Assembly (NCBI GenBank): GCA_951804985.1
Contig: OX638133.1
Coordinates: 74,468,367-74,532,366 of the forward strand
DNA length: 64,000 nt
Direction of reading: 5' to 3'
Origin: Dryomyza anilis
Lineage: Eukaryota; Arthropoda; Insecta; Diptera; Dryomyzidae
In this document: piece by piece, positions 43,936-54,968 of the stretch
Layout of the letters: every line of letters starts with the position of its first letter
Position numbering within the stretch: position 1 is the first letter of the stretch
The notes under the pieces: model-generated
Databases searched by the model: none
The model's input: the letters and a program-made list of their open reading frames with translations, nothing else
What the model was told of the DNA's origin: nothing
Made by a program: the position numbers and the translations under genes

Positions 43936-44895
43936 TATTTTTTTAAATATTTTTTTTTTATTTTTTTCATTACGTTATGTTTGTCATTTCAATATGTAAA
44001 ACCATTATAATGTGTTCGTTAGTTGAAAATTTCGTTATACCGCGTTATCACATTTTGAGTTTTGTCATTTAGTGTTTTATTTCTTATATTTCCTTTCATG
44101 TCAAAATTTGAAATATTAAAAATGGTATTTTTTGTAAAATTTTATGTGTATTATATAGTTAAAGTATTATGATATATATGTTACAAATTTTCATCCAAAA
44201 CATCAAAATACGAAATGAAGTAAATTAAATGACCGAATCTTTACACAACATGACATAAGCTGACTTGACGTAACGCTTCAAATAAGCTTCAAATTACATG
44301 CAACATAACACTTGCCGCAAGCGCTGAATCAAATTCTATATATTTAAATATTACAAAAAAGAAAATAATATTAAATAAAATAAAATACATTTTTGTAACA
44401 ATATTTGTGCTAGATTAAGTCTGTGTGTGCGTAACAAAAATGCTTGTGACTAAATATAAAAAAACAATAGAAGTATTAAATAGATTAAAAATATGTGCAA
44501 AAAATATATATTTAAAAATATATTAAAAAAATATATTTAAAAAAAATATTTTGAAAAAATATATTTCAACAATATATTTTAAAAAATATATATAAAGAAT
44601 TATATAAAAATGTAATAAGAAAAAACTAAATAAAATTTAAGTATTAAATGAAAATCAAATTTAAGAATATTAAAAAATAAAATTAGATTTATTTTCCTTT
44701 TTATAAAAGTCCAAAATGCTAACTGCTGCCGCTCTGTATGACGACGATGATGTTCATCGTGATGCCCAAATTGATGAAAAATTGTGCAGTGAAGCAAATA
44801 ATGAAATTTTCCTGTAATTTTCCACCTGTTATAGGTATATCACATCGTCATGTGCACAACTACAGTGTAAAATTGCATTGAAAGATTTTCACAGA
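43936..44895. other. AT-rich non-coding block
   Basis: Includes a strong (ATATATTTAAAA)-type low-complexity stretch at ~44495-44600. The only complex part is ~44700-44820; its minus-strand frame has no domain. Confidence 0.4.
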
Positions 44896-45130
44896 CTTAA
44901 AGCGCAATAGTTGAGCAGCTTAGCAGTGCTTTTAAATGCACAAAAAAGCTCTACAAGTTTGTTGATTGTATACATTTTGTGAAATTGTAAATTTTGTATA
45001 ATTCTGAATTTTGTACAATTCACAATTTTGTATAATTCAAAATTTTGTAAAATTGCAATTTTGCATTACATTCCCTATTTTGCACAAATTACTGCTAAGC
45101 TGCTTAATTATTGTGCAGAAAGAGCTTTAA
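44896..45130. mobile_element. MITE with AGCAGCTTAGCAGT terminal repeats
   Basis: Left end AAAGCGCAATAGTTGAGCAG with CTTAGCAGT; the right end in reverse complement reads GCACAATAATTAAGCAGCTT with AGCAGT. The inside holds five degenerate 16-bp AATTTTGTATAATTC units. Length ~220-235 bp. No clear target duplication. Non-coding. Confidence 0.6.
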
Positions 45131-46091
45131 ACATTTTTGGTTGTTTTTCACAAACAAAATTTTACACTCAAAAGCTTAAACTTCACACTTGCTGCATGTT
45201 TTAGTGACTTGACCTAGCTAAAAACCTAACAAAATACATACGCTCTCAAAAACAACTCGCCTCTATATTTACCTAATAAGCTTTTAACTTCTTAAAACAA
45301 CTACACAATGCCAACAAAAAAACCACACACACACACACACATTTACACAAACTTTACCTTAAAACCTAACCGAACTTTTTACCAAAAATGAAAAGAAGTA
45401 AATATCAAAATTTCGTCCAATGTTGGAGTTGCACTTTAACGGTATGAAAATGCTATAGCAAATTAAAAAACTAAAATAAAAAACTTCAAAACTCTCACCA
45501 CAAAACCCTTAACATAATTTTTAACCCATAGTAACTACCATTTTTCTATATACCCCATCATCATTACTCTATGCCACGCTTCAACTCATCATCCACTGCA
45601 TATAAAACGCATTCAACCGAAAGTCAGCTCCAATAACTAACTAATTACTTAGTTTATAATTAATAATACAACCTATTAAGTAATTAAATTTAATGCTAAA
45701 ATAAAAATTAGTTTTTAGAACAACTTAAATGCTTGGTGTAACAAAAATCAAATAAATATGTTAATATTAAACAAATTTTCACTATGTAACAAAATCAATT
45801 TTTTTTTTGTATTTTCCTTTTTGTGGGATTTAAATTTAATTTTAAATATACCTTTATTTTGAGTTATTTTATAGAAATATAGTTTTCGTTTCAGAAATAT
45901 ACCATTTTTCATATATATTATACAATAAGTTCGGTACCACTAAATATAATCCTATAATTTTTTGTTTACTTTTTCGAATCAATTAGACAAATGGTATTCT
46001 CATATATTATACAAGATATTCAGTGCAACTAAATAAAGTTATAACGAGCCTTTTTCCGGGTTCAGAGCTGGCATAGCTTAGCGGGCTCCAG
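45131..46091. other. Non-coding block with (CA)n
   Basis: No gene is recognised. A (CA)8-9 microsatellite lies at ~45327-45342. 45530-45620 is C-richer and more complex. Next to the LTR, 46065-46091 (GCATAGCTTAGCGGGCTCCA) could be part of the retroelement's internal region, just beyond the LTR. Confidence 0.4.
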
Positions 46092-47002
46092 TGTTCCGTA
46101 CGCTACAAAATTTATAGTTGACAATACTCCTTTACAAATACGCCGTACACAGAGATTTAATAAGCGATAATAATTCTTTATTATAAATAGTTCTGTCAGC
46201 TTAAATTATAATTATGGGCTGCCTCTGCAGCTTAATTCATGCGTTTTGAATATGGCCGCATGTGGCACTTTCTCGTAGATTTCAGTATTCTGCTGGCCGC
46301 ATGTGGCCGTTTTCTTCAGGATTTCAATTATGCGGTGGCCGCATGTGGCTGCTTTTGGTAATTCCGTAGGATGTCTTTTAACCAAACTTACTCCTTTATG
46401 ATGTTGTATTTTCGGTATTGTGCTAGCTGTCTGTACCCATAACCAGGCGGGAAACTGGGTCAGTCATTAGTGATTTTTCGTGTGGTCCCGTAGAATCCGG
46501 GGCCACATGCTAGTCCACAGTGTATCCTGTAGAAACCGAGAATTCACTACCACTAGTCACTGTCGTCCAGGTCTGCTGCAAGCGAAGAGCTATTCAAGAG
46601 AGAGCGATTTTCACTTGTGCATCGCCTTTTATAGGCGAGCACTTGGTGAAGCGTTGGTGCATTGTTGCACGCCATTGGTGCTTTGTTGCCCAACTATTTT
46701 GTATCTTTGGCCTGTTGGTGTGTCGAAGCTCGCTCACCACTGCACATGTGTTGGCGATCTTCATGTCGCTTCGCTCACTAGCGCGTGTATAGTGGTGAGG
46801 CACACAGTGGTGATTTCTCTCGTTCGCTCACCACCGTGTGTGTGTGTAAACGACATACGTTGTAGCTTTGTTGGTGAGCTTATGCTCCTCTGCGCCTCGT
46901 TGTTTCGGACGGCGTTGCTAGCGCCGTCGAATAGTGTCGTTCTCTCCGATATTTTGCACCGATATTGTGCGGTTACATTTTCCGCCAAATGTGATCGTCA
47001 CA
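46092..47002 (-). mobile_element. probable LTR of a retrotransposon, solo or truncated
   Basis: On the minus strand the 911-bp block runs from TGTGACGATCAC to CGTACGGAACA (TG...CA ends) and has promoter and polyadenylation parts in LTR order: a CCTATAAAAGG TATA box (46625-46635) and, ~450 bp downstream, AATAAAG (46177-46183). It is GC-richer than its surroundings. No second LTR, gag or pol is in the window. Flanking sequence does not show a clear 4-6-bp target duplication. The long + frame at 46480-47121 runs antisense through it and is not considered a gene. Confidence 0.6.
46255..46352. repeat. three GGCCGCATGTGGC repeats in the LTR
   Basis: ATGGCCGCATGTGGCACT, CTGGCCGCATGTGGCCGT and GTGGCCGCATGTGGCTGC occur ~40 bp apart at ~46255-46350. 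They lie in the part transcribed from the minus-strand TATA box, so they may act as protein-binding sites in DNA or RNA. This is inference. Confidence 0.7.
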
Positions 47003-47388
47003 AAGTACTGCGATGTTTTCAACTTTTGGCTTTACAAAATTCACGGATAAAATTTTTGAAAATATCACATTTTTTCTTTATATTCTATAAGTTCTTGTGT
47101 AATAAGTTCTATACTACCTAATATCATCCAATGTCTTTGGATATTTACAATGACAAAGCCGATATTTCAAATTATATATAATATTGAAATTTACCCTATA
47201 GCCAGGAAAATGGAATGAGCATGTTGATTATGTAACTAGTAGTTATGACAAGGTCAATGATCTGTTTCCAATCATTATCCTATCACAATTACAATTATGG
47301 TTAGAAAGAATTTCCAAAAGAAAGACTTTCCATTTGCTAGTAGAAAATTTTCCCGATGTACCGTTTTCATCCGTTTTTTTTTATTTTT
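47003..47388. other. AT-rich non-coding block
   Basis: No gene or repeat recognised between the LTR and the next DINE-1-like element. Confidence 0.4.
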
Positions 47389-48074
47389 ATACCCTATACT
47401 AAGAGTGAATGGGTTTGTTCAGTTTTGTACACCATTTGTAACACCGAGAAGAAAGCATCTTCGGTATGAAACAGTATATATATTCTTGATCAGCATGACC
47501 TCCTGAGTCGATTTAGCGATGTTCGTCTGTCTGTCTGTTGAAATCACGATTACAGAAAAAGTAGAAGAGCTAGAGCAATGAAACATTAGATTTAGATTAC
47601 GTATATATCTAAGCTGTCTAAACAAGTAAATTGGCATGATCGATCTATTGTGACCTGAGAACAGACCACTTATGTTCAAATACCTAATATAAAATGTACA
47701 TCTTCAGATCAATTTTACTGTATACATGCTTATGACAACTGTTTAGGTCAAATATATATTGACATCATGTTCAAATACTTGAAAATAATGTTTTCCGGCG
47801 AAAGGAAAGGTTCCCAAAAAATAATCGAAATTCGGTACACCTACCCATTTGTAAATATGGGTATCAAATGAATGGAAATTCTTCACCGATTGAAAGTTTG
47901 TAGTTATTTTCAGGATTCGTATACCCTGGTGACCTATATACCACTTTGAATGGTAACCACACATATGTGTAGGATATTTATAGTCGGCTTAGACCGACTA
48001 TAATTTTGAGAATCCTAACTATCATAATACAACCTACTTTAAAATTTCCCATGTGATCTAACCTTCCCAACTGG
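47389..48074 (+). mobile_element. DINE-1-like element, family B copy 3
   Basis: Starts ATACCCTATACTAAGAGTGA and ends ACCTTCCCAACTGG, with the short GTTCGTCTGTCTGTCTGTTG microsatellite, AGCATGACCTCCTGAG block and TAGTCGGCTTAGACCGACTA hairpin. More diverged than copies 1, 2, 4 and 5, hence older. T runs lie at both edges. Confidence 0.85.
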
Positions 48075-48608
48075 TTTATACATAACTCTATTAAAGTTAA
48101 GAGAAACATTGCTGTGTGCACGATATCGCATACTTTCTCATAGCGATATCGAGGCTTCAAATTAGACCTTCATGGTACTTAGGTAGATATCGATTCATTC
48201 AATCGAAGTTATCGCGCTACGAGACATTTTATGAAATCGAATCGTTATCGAAAAGAAAAATAATAAATTTGACATTGCTTTTAAAATATTGCTAAATATT
48301 TAAATATCTTAAATGTACAATAAAGTATAATAATTAGAAGCAATAAAGGTACGAGATTAACTTTTTTATAATAGTTAATTGCAGAACGGTCCGGGCATCG
48401 AAGGTTTCCGAGATATGTAAAGACTAAATAAAAATGGGTAAACAATTACATGTGTAAACAGTTAATTTATTTGATCCCCATAAGGAATTTACAGTCGGGA
48501 TATTGTAGGACTTAAATCAGAAACTAAAATATGTTTTATAACCTACACTAAAAGAGGAAGGATTTGGTAGGCCGTTTGTAACACCCACATGAAGGGAAAA
48601 AACCTCTA
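48075..48608. other. Non-coding; eroded family B start near 48536
   Basis: ATAACCTACACTAAAAGAGG and GGCCGTTTGTAACACCCACA at 48536-48590 look like the first ~60 bp of a family B element that then departs from consensus. The rest is non-coding. Confidence 0.4.
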
Positions 48609-48775
48609 AAATCTAGAAGGAATCAAGAAATATATGGAATGATAGACTGCTAAACGGAAACATTTTGAATTTTAGGAATTAGATCCACTAAGTTATAAAA
48701 AAAAAGTAACTAAGTGCAATTATCCTTGATATGCAGAGATAATGTTCGTATCAAAAAAAGTAAGTAACAGCAAGA
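48609..48775. repeat. dispersed repeat, copy 2
   Basis: Matches 43768-43935 in direct orientation (AGGAATCAAGAAATATATGG, TAGATCCACTAAGTTATAAA, ATCCTTGATATGCAGAGAT). It follows immediately after an eroded DINE-1-like 5' end, suggesting both copies belong to one old element type. Confidence 0.5.
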
Positions 48776-50269
48776 TCTATAAAAACAACAACAGAAACAT
48801 GAACACGTGTTCTTTTTGCGAAGAAAGCAATAACAATTTTGCGTGTTCTTCTTTTTTTTCGTAGTCAATAAATTAATTTCTCAAAATCCAGGAGAATAAA
48901 TCTTGTTTACTATTTTGATAACTAAGTTAATATTCAGATGTTAAATTCTAGACTTCTCGAAGCAATTTTATGGACCGCATTACACTGGGGAAAAGTTGTT
49001 TTAGTGAAGTATTGTTATGGTTAATTTTTCTGGGTAAATAATAATTTGTCAATAATCATATTCTTATTGATGGCTTGACATAAATAGTAAAAGTCATGGT
49101 AAAGAATTTAAAAGTAGTCTTCAAAACGTATTGTATCAGCGAAGTGTTGCTTTATGGAAGTCTTGTCTTGTCTCGGGTAAAATTGTATTAAAAATGAAAA
49201 CAATTAGCTTAAAAGAAATATTATCGGGAAGAAATATTATCGAAGAAATTGTCTTGAATATGAATTGAATTATTGAACAGTTGTTTTACAGAAAATTTTC
49301 TTTGAGAAGAATTGTTTTAAAGAAGAATGGTTTTGTTATTGATTTTGCAAAGAATACTTTTGGTGAAAATTGTCTATTGTATAAATTGTCATAGAGAGGA
49401 ATTATCTTGGAACATTTGGGAAGAAATTACTTGCGAATAATTTCTGTGTCTGACTCGAACTATTTGTATAATATATTTTAAAAACACACAGATTTATTTA
49501 TATTTTAATAATATTTTATGATATTTATACTATATATAGTACTATGATTTATATACTATAAAAATATTCTTTACTATACATAGAAATAAAATATTTTTTG
49601 CAGCAAACATTATATAATTGCAACTAATATACATAAATTTCAGAATTTGTATCGAAAAATTGAAATTCACTTTTACTTTATCCTTTGTAATCACTTTAAA
49701 TCTATAGAACACTTTAAAAATATAGAAACAACAGTCTATTTTATAATAACATATTGTGTTTGTTGCAAATAATATCTGTTTTTGTGTGTAATATTTCGAA
49801 AATATCGTTTTTAGTCCCATAACAAAAATTGTGTTACATAGTGTCAATTATAATTACGAATAAATGTATTTTATTAAATATTTGTATATTTTAGCTGTAA
49901 TATGTAGAGATAATTGTTTAAGCTAAGCACATATGTATTTGTAATTTGTATTTTTTTAATAGTTAAGTGTCAGTACCTGCCTGTATATTCAATATAAATT
50001 ACATTTTATGGCATAGAATATAAAATTTAATTAAATGAGAATAAAATTAAATTAAAACAGAATAAAATTAAATTAAATTAAAATTTGTAAAAAAAGTAAA
50101 AATTTTAATAAATAAAAATGAAAAACTCTATGCAAAACATTTAGTTAAAATGCAAAATATTTCAAATTGCAACACTATATCTGGAATACAAAAATGATTT
50201 TTAATTCTTGTCTAAAAAATTTATTTTATTCAAAAAATGTAGACACACGCTATTAAAACTGCTGTATTC
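48776..50269. other. AT-rich non-coding block
   Basis: No gene recognised. 49180-49440 has loose repetition of AGAAATTATCTTG-like words. Confidence 0.4.
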
Positions 50270-50480
50270 GAGAATTTATGCTTGAAAATATAAAAAAAAT
50301 TAAAATCAAAAATTAAAATCAAAATTTAAAATCAAAAACTTGAATCTTAAACCCAAATTTAAAACCAAAAACTCAAAATTAAAAACGAACTAAAAACCAA
50401 AATCTTAAAACCAAAAACATTAACCCAAAAACTAAGTATTAGAATCAAAAATCAGCAGCATCAAACCTAACACTAAACAC
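50270..50480. repeat. AAAACCAAAAACT-type minisatellite
   Basis: Degenerate 10-13-bp units (AAAATCAAAAATT, AAAACCAAAAACTC) fill this stretch and reappear at ~50645-50690 after a small inverted-repeat element. Confidence 0.7.
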
Positions 50481-50484
50481 TCCT

Positions 50485-50636
50485 TCCCGAATTCATAAAC
50501 ATATTATATAGAGTGTTTAAATTAGTCTCAGAATTCCCCGAATGTATCTTGTTTTTAATATTTGAATGGAAAACTATATGAAAATATAAAAAAAATCAAT
50601 AAAATGTATTGTATAAAATACGTTCATGAATTCGGG
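50485..50636. mobile_element. ~150-bp inverted-repeat element in the minisatellite
   Basis: CCCGAATTCATAAACATATT on the left and CCCGAATTCATGAACGTATT (reverse complement of the right end) form the termini. A small MITE that interrupts the A/C-rich array is the simplest reading. No target duplication determined. Confidence 0.5.
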
Positions 50637-50640
50637 TTTA

Positions 50641-51611
50641 AAACTTTTAAATCAAAACCATAAATATAAAAACTCAAAACCAAAATCGTCAAATCAATTT
50701 ATATGCTAGCAAACGCTAAACACAAGAGCTTCTTTAAAACCGTATTTAGTATTTAAAAAAAATAGAATATATTTTAGTGTATACAACAGAAAATGCTTCA
50801 AATAAATTTTATAAAACATAAGAATAACTATTTACCACATGAAAAACTTAAAATAACTTAATAAAATGCTTTGTAATTGTATAGAATATATTATAATACT
50901 TAAATGAAATAATAATAAATAAAATTTATTTCAGTGTGAAAAAATATCTTTGTTTGTAATAAATTACTTTATACGCATAAACTCAAATATGCATTAATAA
51001 CTCGGATGGGAAATTTCATTAGAAGATCTTTGTAAATACAATATTTATTTTCTTTAAGATTATTCAAATATATTCGCAAATTTTCGTTTACTACGATCCG
51101 TAAAGTCGCTGGTGCATTGTACTAAGACCTGCAACGTCAAAATCAAATGTTTAACTCTAAAAAGTCGAATATTCTCAATAAAAAATATATTTTCCTAAAT
51201 ATAAAATCACCAGACAATATATTTCGCAGGTTACTGGTAGAATACCGACATATTCCAGGCGAAAGCGCAGTTTATTGGCAGATATTACGGATGGCAAAGC
51301 ATTTCAGCAATAATGCCAGCCTTCCTATAACAGGTTTCCCGAAGAGAATCGGCATATTCAAAAATTTGTACATGCCACAGCAGATTTCTGGAATGTTTTT
51401 TTCAAAAAGACAGCCTTGTAGCAGGTTTTCGGCAGAATATTGGAAGGCAGTTATTAGCAGACAAATCATTTTTTTTTTAAATTTACAGAATAGCAAGGCT
51501 GCTTCACACTGTCGACGGCGAACAAAAATTGAATATGAATAATATTTGAAAAGCCTGCCTCACGGCAGCTTTTTGGAATAACACCGGGTTCTTCAACAAG
51601 TGTAAAAAAAA
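50641..51611. other. Non-coding; GGCAGA-rich segment 51220-51540
   Basis: 51225-51540 contains GCAGGTTACTGGTA, TGGCAGATATTACGG and AGACAGCCTTGTAGCAGG. The first word recurs at 53232 and the style recalls the 37-kb repeats, suggesting a shared old family. The 131-codon + frame there (51147-51542) has no recognisable domain and is overlapped by open minus-strand frames. Confidence 0.35.
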
Positions 51612-51920
51612 AATATAATACATAATATAGTTTGGCGCCACAGTTCTGTATAAAACTTCGGCCGAGCTCTCTCACCATTTTGAGCTGTGCGTGTTATATT
51701 TGTACTCAATGTGGTGGGACCTACAGTTTATTGCCGAATCCGAATGGCGGAGAGCTTTTCATAGGCAATGATTTTACTCTCGTAGGTTTGCCATTTACTG
51801 ACAAGAGGTAGCGCGGTATAGAAAAATGTGTCTATGAAAAGATGTTGTTAGCCCCAGTCCAGGCATGAACCGGGGACCTTTCGGCTCGCAGTCCAACGCA
51901 CTAACCACTGAGCTACTGCC
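51612..51920 (-). mobile_element. tRNA-derived SINE, near full length
   Basis: On the minus strand: GGCAGTAGCTCAGTGGTTAG head (first bases eroded relative to GCCGCGG), B-box GGTTCATGCCT, and a body ending ACTGTGGCGCCAAACTATAT and an A/T tail. Same family as 27349-27659. No clear target duplication. Confidence 0.8.
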
Positions 51921-52219
51921 AAAATATTCTTCAAAAATATACTTTAAACTTTTTCAGGTTTTTTTTTTTTTGATTCGGAAGCTCATATATTTTATGTGTC
52001 GCCATTGTTGTGGGAACAATAAATTTTACGTTAATGTTCGTGGTGGAAATTCTAAAGGGAGGTGATTCAAATCAGTGTGGTGACCGACACTTCAGTTACA
52101 AATTAAGGCATATCCGGCCGTTTTGAAAAATCTTCGATTTAAATTCAGTTGATGCCGCACATTTAATAATGTATTGTCTTACATTCATTAATGTAAATAT
52201 ATTAAAAGAAATCGTTTTT

Positions 52220-53050
52220 ATACCCTACACCTATGAGGTACAGGGTATATTAACTTTGTGCATATATTGTAACGCCCCTTAGGAGGCGTGTCCGGTATGG
52301 AAAAGTGTATATATTCTTGATCAGCATCACTACCCGAGTCCGTTTAGCCATGTCCGTCTGTCTGTCTGTCTGTCCGTCTTGCTGTCTTGCTGTCTTGCTG
52401 TCCGAATACAGAATAACTTGAGAAATACTGATCAGAATGCGACGAAATTTCGACTCAATATATTTTAGCCAAAAGTAGGAACTGAGTTTGAAAGTGAGCC
52501 AAATCGGTCAACGGACACGCCCACCTCCCATACAAGTCACTTTTTTATAACTCTTTCGGAACTAATAACTCGAAAAGTATTCATGGTATAGTTATAAAAT
52601 TTAAAAGGTATTGTTATAATTCACCTATAAATATGTGGTCCAAAAATGGGCGTGATCCGCCCACTTTTTTATTTCATTATTTCCCGGGTTTTCATAGTGG
52701 AAATTTGATCCGTAAATTATTAAAATAAAATCTATGAAATATTAGCCTTTCAAAATTTTAAATATAGGCGTGGTCCGCCCAATTATATTTTTCAATTTTT
52801 TTTTTTAGTTTTTTATACTTTATATATTTTTTTTTTTAATTTATGGGGATATAAGACGTAAATTTCTGATATATGAATAATATTCTGAGGTTCAGCATAA
52901 TTAAAAATTTAAAATTAAGGTATACAATTAAATATTCCTCATTAATATCTCCACCAAACGTGTAGGGTATTCCATAGTCGGGCCCGACCGACTATAAAAA
53001 TCCGCCCCATGTGACCGAACTTACCCATGTGACCTAACTTTCCCAACTCG
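52220..53050 (+). mobile_element. DINE-1-like element, family A copy 3
   Basis: Starts ATACCCTACACCTATGAGGT and ends TCCCAACTCG before TTTT. The three TCTTGCTG repeats, GGGCGTGATCCGCCCAC block and TAGTCGGGCCCGACCGACTA hairpin are intact. It is longer (~831 bp) than copy 2 because of extra sequence before the 3' hairpin, where copy 2 has a deletion. Confidence 0.85.
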
Positions 53051-53222
53051 TTTTAATCTTAAATTAATTTTTAATTATGTGTTGGAATTGTTCTTTTTTA
53101 TATATAAATTTTGTATAAATACTCAATGAATGCACTTAAAAAGTACACAATAAAATCTTCAAATTTTTCAATGATCGTTATGCAGACAACTGATGATAAT
53201 TGTAGAGAAGAAAATATTTTGC

Positions 53223-53455
53223 CTGCCGACGGCAGGTTACTGGTATGGCGAAGCAGACTATTTTAGCAGACTATATTAAATACGTAACTGTCTTCACTTT
53301 CCTATAACCTTCCATTAGGCTGTCGTCTGCTATTTTCTAAGCCAGACAACAGGAAGGTTTTGCTGCCGGTAACCGGATTTTCAACCTGAAGGCTACCTAG
53401 CTGTTGCCTTCCTGTTGTCCGCCTGTTACCTGCCGTATATTTTGTCTGGGGGTAT
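53223..53455. mobile_element. CTGCCG/CGGCAG palindromic repeat element
   Basis: Left CTGCCGACGGCAGGTTACTG and right CTGTTACCTGCCG are inverted relative to each other. Internal words AGGAAGGTTTTGCTGCCGG and TGTTGCCTTCCTGTTGTCC are also mirrored. GC-richer than its surroundings. Probably a small fold-back element; termini not fixed. Confidence 0.45.
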
Positions 53456-53561
53456 TTCTAAAATAGAAATTTTCTTCAAAACTTAAAATTTAATTCTCTG
53501 ATTTTATACTTACAGAGTTTTATTGAAATAAAAATATTCGGTGTGAGTATAAATGACTAAG

Positions 53562-53735
53562 GGCCAGTTTTTCAATGCTAGTTTAAATGTAGTATAAACT
53601 GAGTTTAATTAATCTTCTCTTTAAATTAAGCGACTTTTATTTTTTTAAATTATGTTCACTGAAAATATTGATTCTGATTTTAAACGAAGTTTAAACCACA
53701 AACTTAGTTCAACTAACACTGAAATACTGGCTATA
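53562..53735. mobile_element. ~172-bp MITE with GCCAGTTTTTCAATG ends
   Basis: Left GCCAGTTTTTCAATGCTAGT; the right end in reverse complement reads GCCAGTATTTCAGTGTTAGT. The element is A/T-rich inside and non-coding. TA lies close to both ends but a definite duplication cannot be called. Confidence 0.65.
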
Positions 53736-54034
53736 AATGCAAAATTTTGAATGAAATCCAAATTCACTAAAAATAGTGTGAATGGCCATTTTATAATTTC
53801 CAAAAATGAATTAATATAGACGAAACTATTGGTACATAATTTTAAAGGAACCTATAAAATTTATGTGATTTGTATAAAGTTATTTATTTTAATTGTTTAT
53901 AAAAATTATAATTAAAAGCATTAAATAAATGTTTTTTTAGTTCTTGTGTGAGTTAAAAAATTCGTGTTTTTCTTAAAGATATTGAAAATATGAACCAAAA
54001 GTAACCATAACACAAAAACTCATAATTAGAACCA

Positions 54035-54088
54035 AAACCGTAACATGGAACCGGTATACCAAAACCATTTCGTTATAATATTTTAGAT
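54035..54088. mobile_element. fragment of the hAT-type element's left end
   Basis: ACCGTAACATGGAACCGGTA then TACCAAAACC and GTTATAA correspond to the reverse complement of 21245-21300 in the hAT element. This is a small eroded fragment. Confidence 0.6.
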
Positions 54089-54097
54089 AAAATACAT

Positions 54098-54968
54098 GAT
54101 TGAGACATGATTGTGGCAAAAGAAAACTACGAATGTAGTAATTATAGTATGATTGTTATGATCATTTCTGATTGTCGTAATCATTCTCATTTTTTTAAAA
54201 TGTGTATTGTGTCTTTCATTAAATGATTTTTGCAATTATATTATGATAAATTTATACGAATGTTAATCATGCCATGATTTCTGCAATAGGATTATTTGGA
54301 AAAACATGATAACGACAATATTAATTCCAATCATTAAATGATGCCGTCAAAACGTGATTGTGGTGATCAGTATTATTTAATGATTGGAAATATTATTGTC
54401 GTAATAATGTTTTTCTAAGTGAGTCTACTGAAGCGAGCTTGTTGTATAAATTATTGAATGATTGTTCCAATCATGATTTCAATATTTTTAGAAGTGATCA
54501 TGTGGTAAAAATCAATGCATGCTTGCTACAATTATGTTTTTTACAATCGTCACTGTTTGCAGAAATCATTGTATGATTGTTTCAATCATGTCTTTCAACG
54601 TGACTATAACGCTGTAACAAATAAAATGAAAAACATTTAACACAAATTTGTAATATTATCGGCATGATCGGAAATCATGACATGATTATAAGAAACTAGT
54701 ACTCTTTTTATATAATTTTTGGAATCATGGCATGATTATAACAAATAAGTACTATTATTCTGTCAATCATACATATTATAAATACATTTTTGCTTCAATC
54801 ATTAGGTATTACAATAATAAAATTAAAACATATTATAGTTAGAAATCATTAAATGAATGACAGAATGATTTAAACATGGTTGCAATCAATTATGATTTTA
54901 GCAGACACACTATACTACTTCAATAATATGTTTTTGCTACAGTTATGCCACAATCATTTTTATATCTG
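54098..54968. mobile_element. fold-back element rich in ATCATGATT words
   Basis: Ends ATGATTGTGGCA (left) and TGCCACAATCAT (right) are exact inverted copies. Many ATCATGATTG/CAATCATGAT words occur inside in both orientations. The central hairpin is strong: GATAACGACAATATTAATTC with CAATCATTAAATGAT at ~54308-54345 mirrors ATTTAATGATTGGAAATATT with ATTGTCGTAATAATG at ~54377-54413. No coding. Confidence 0.65.

Noticed and set aside
46480..47121. 213-codon + frame, the longest closed frame in the window
   Set aside because: It runs antisense through a GC-richer probable LTR; LTR promoter and polyadenylation signals lie on the other strand and no domain is visible.
51147..51542. 131-codon + frame
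   Set aside because: No recognisable domain, open frames on both strands, and the segment shares words with dispersed GGCAG-rich repeats.
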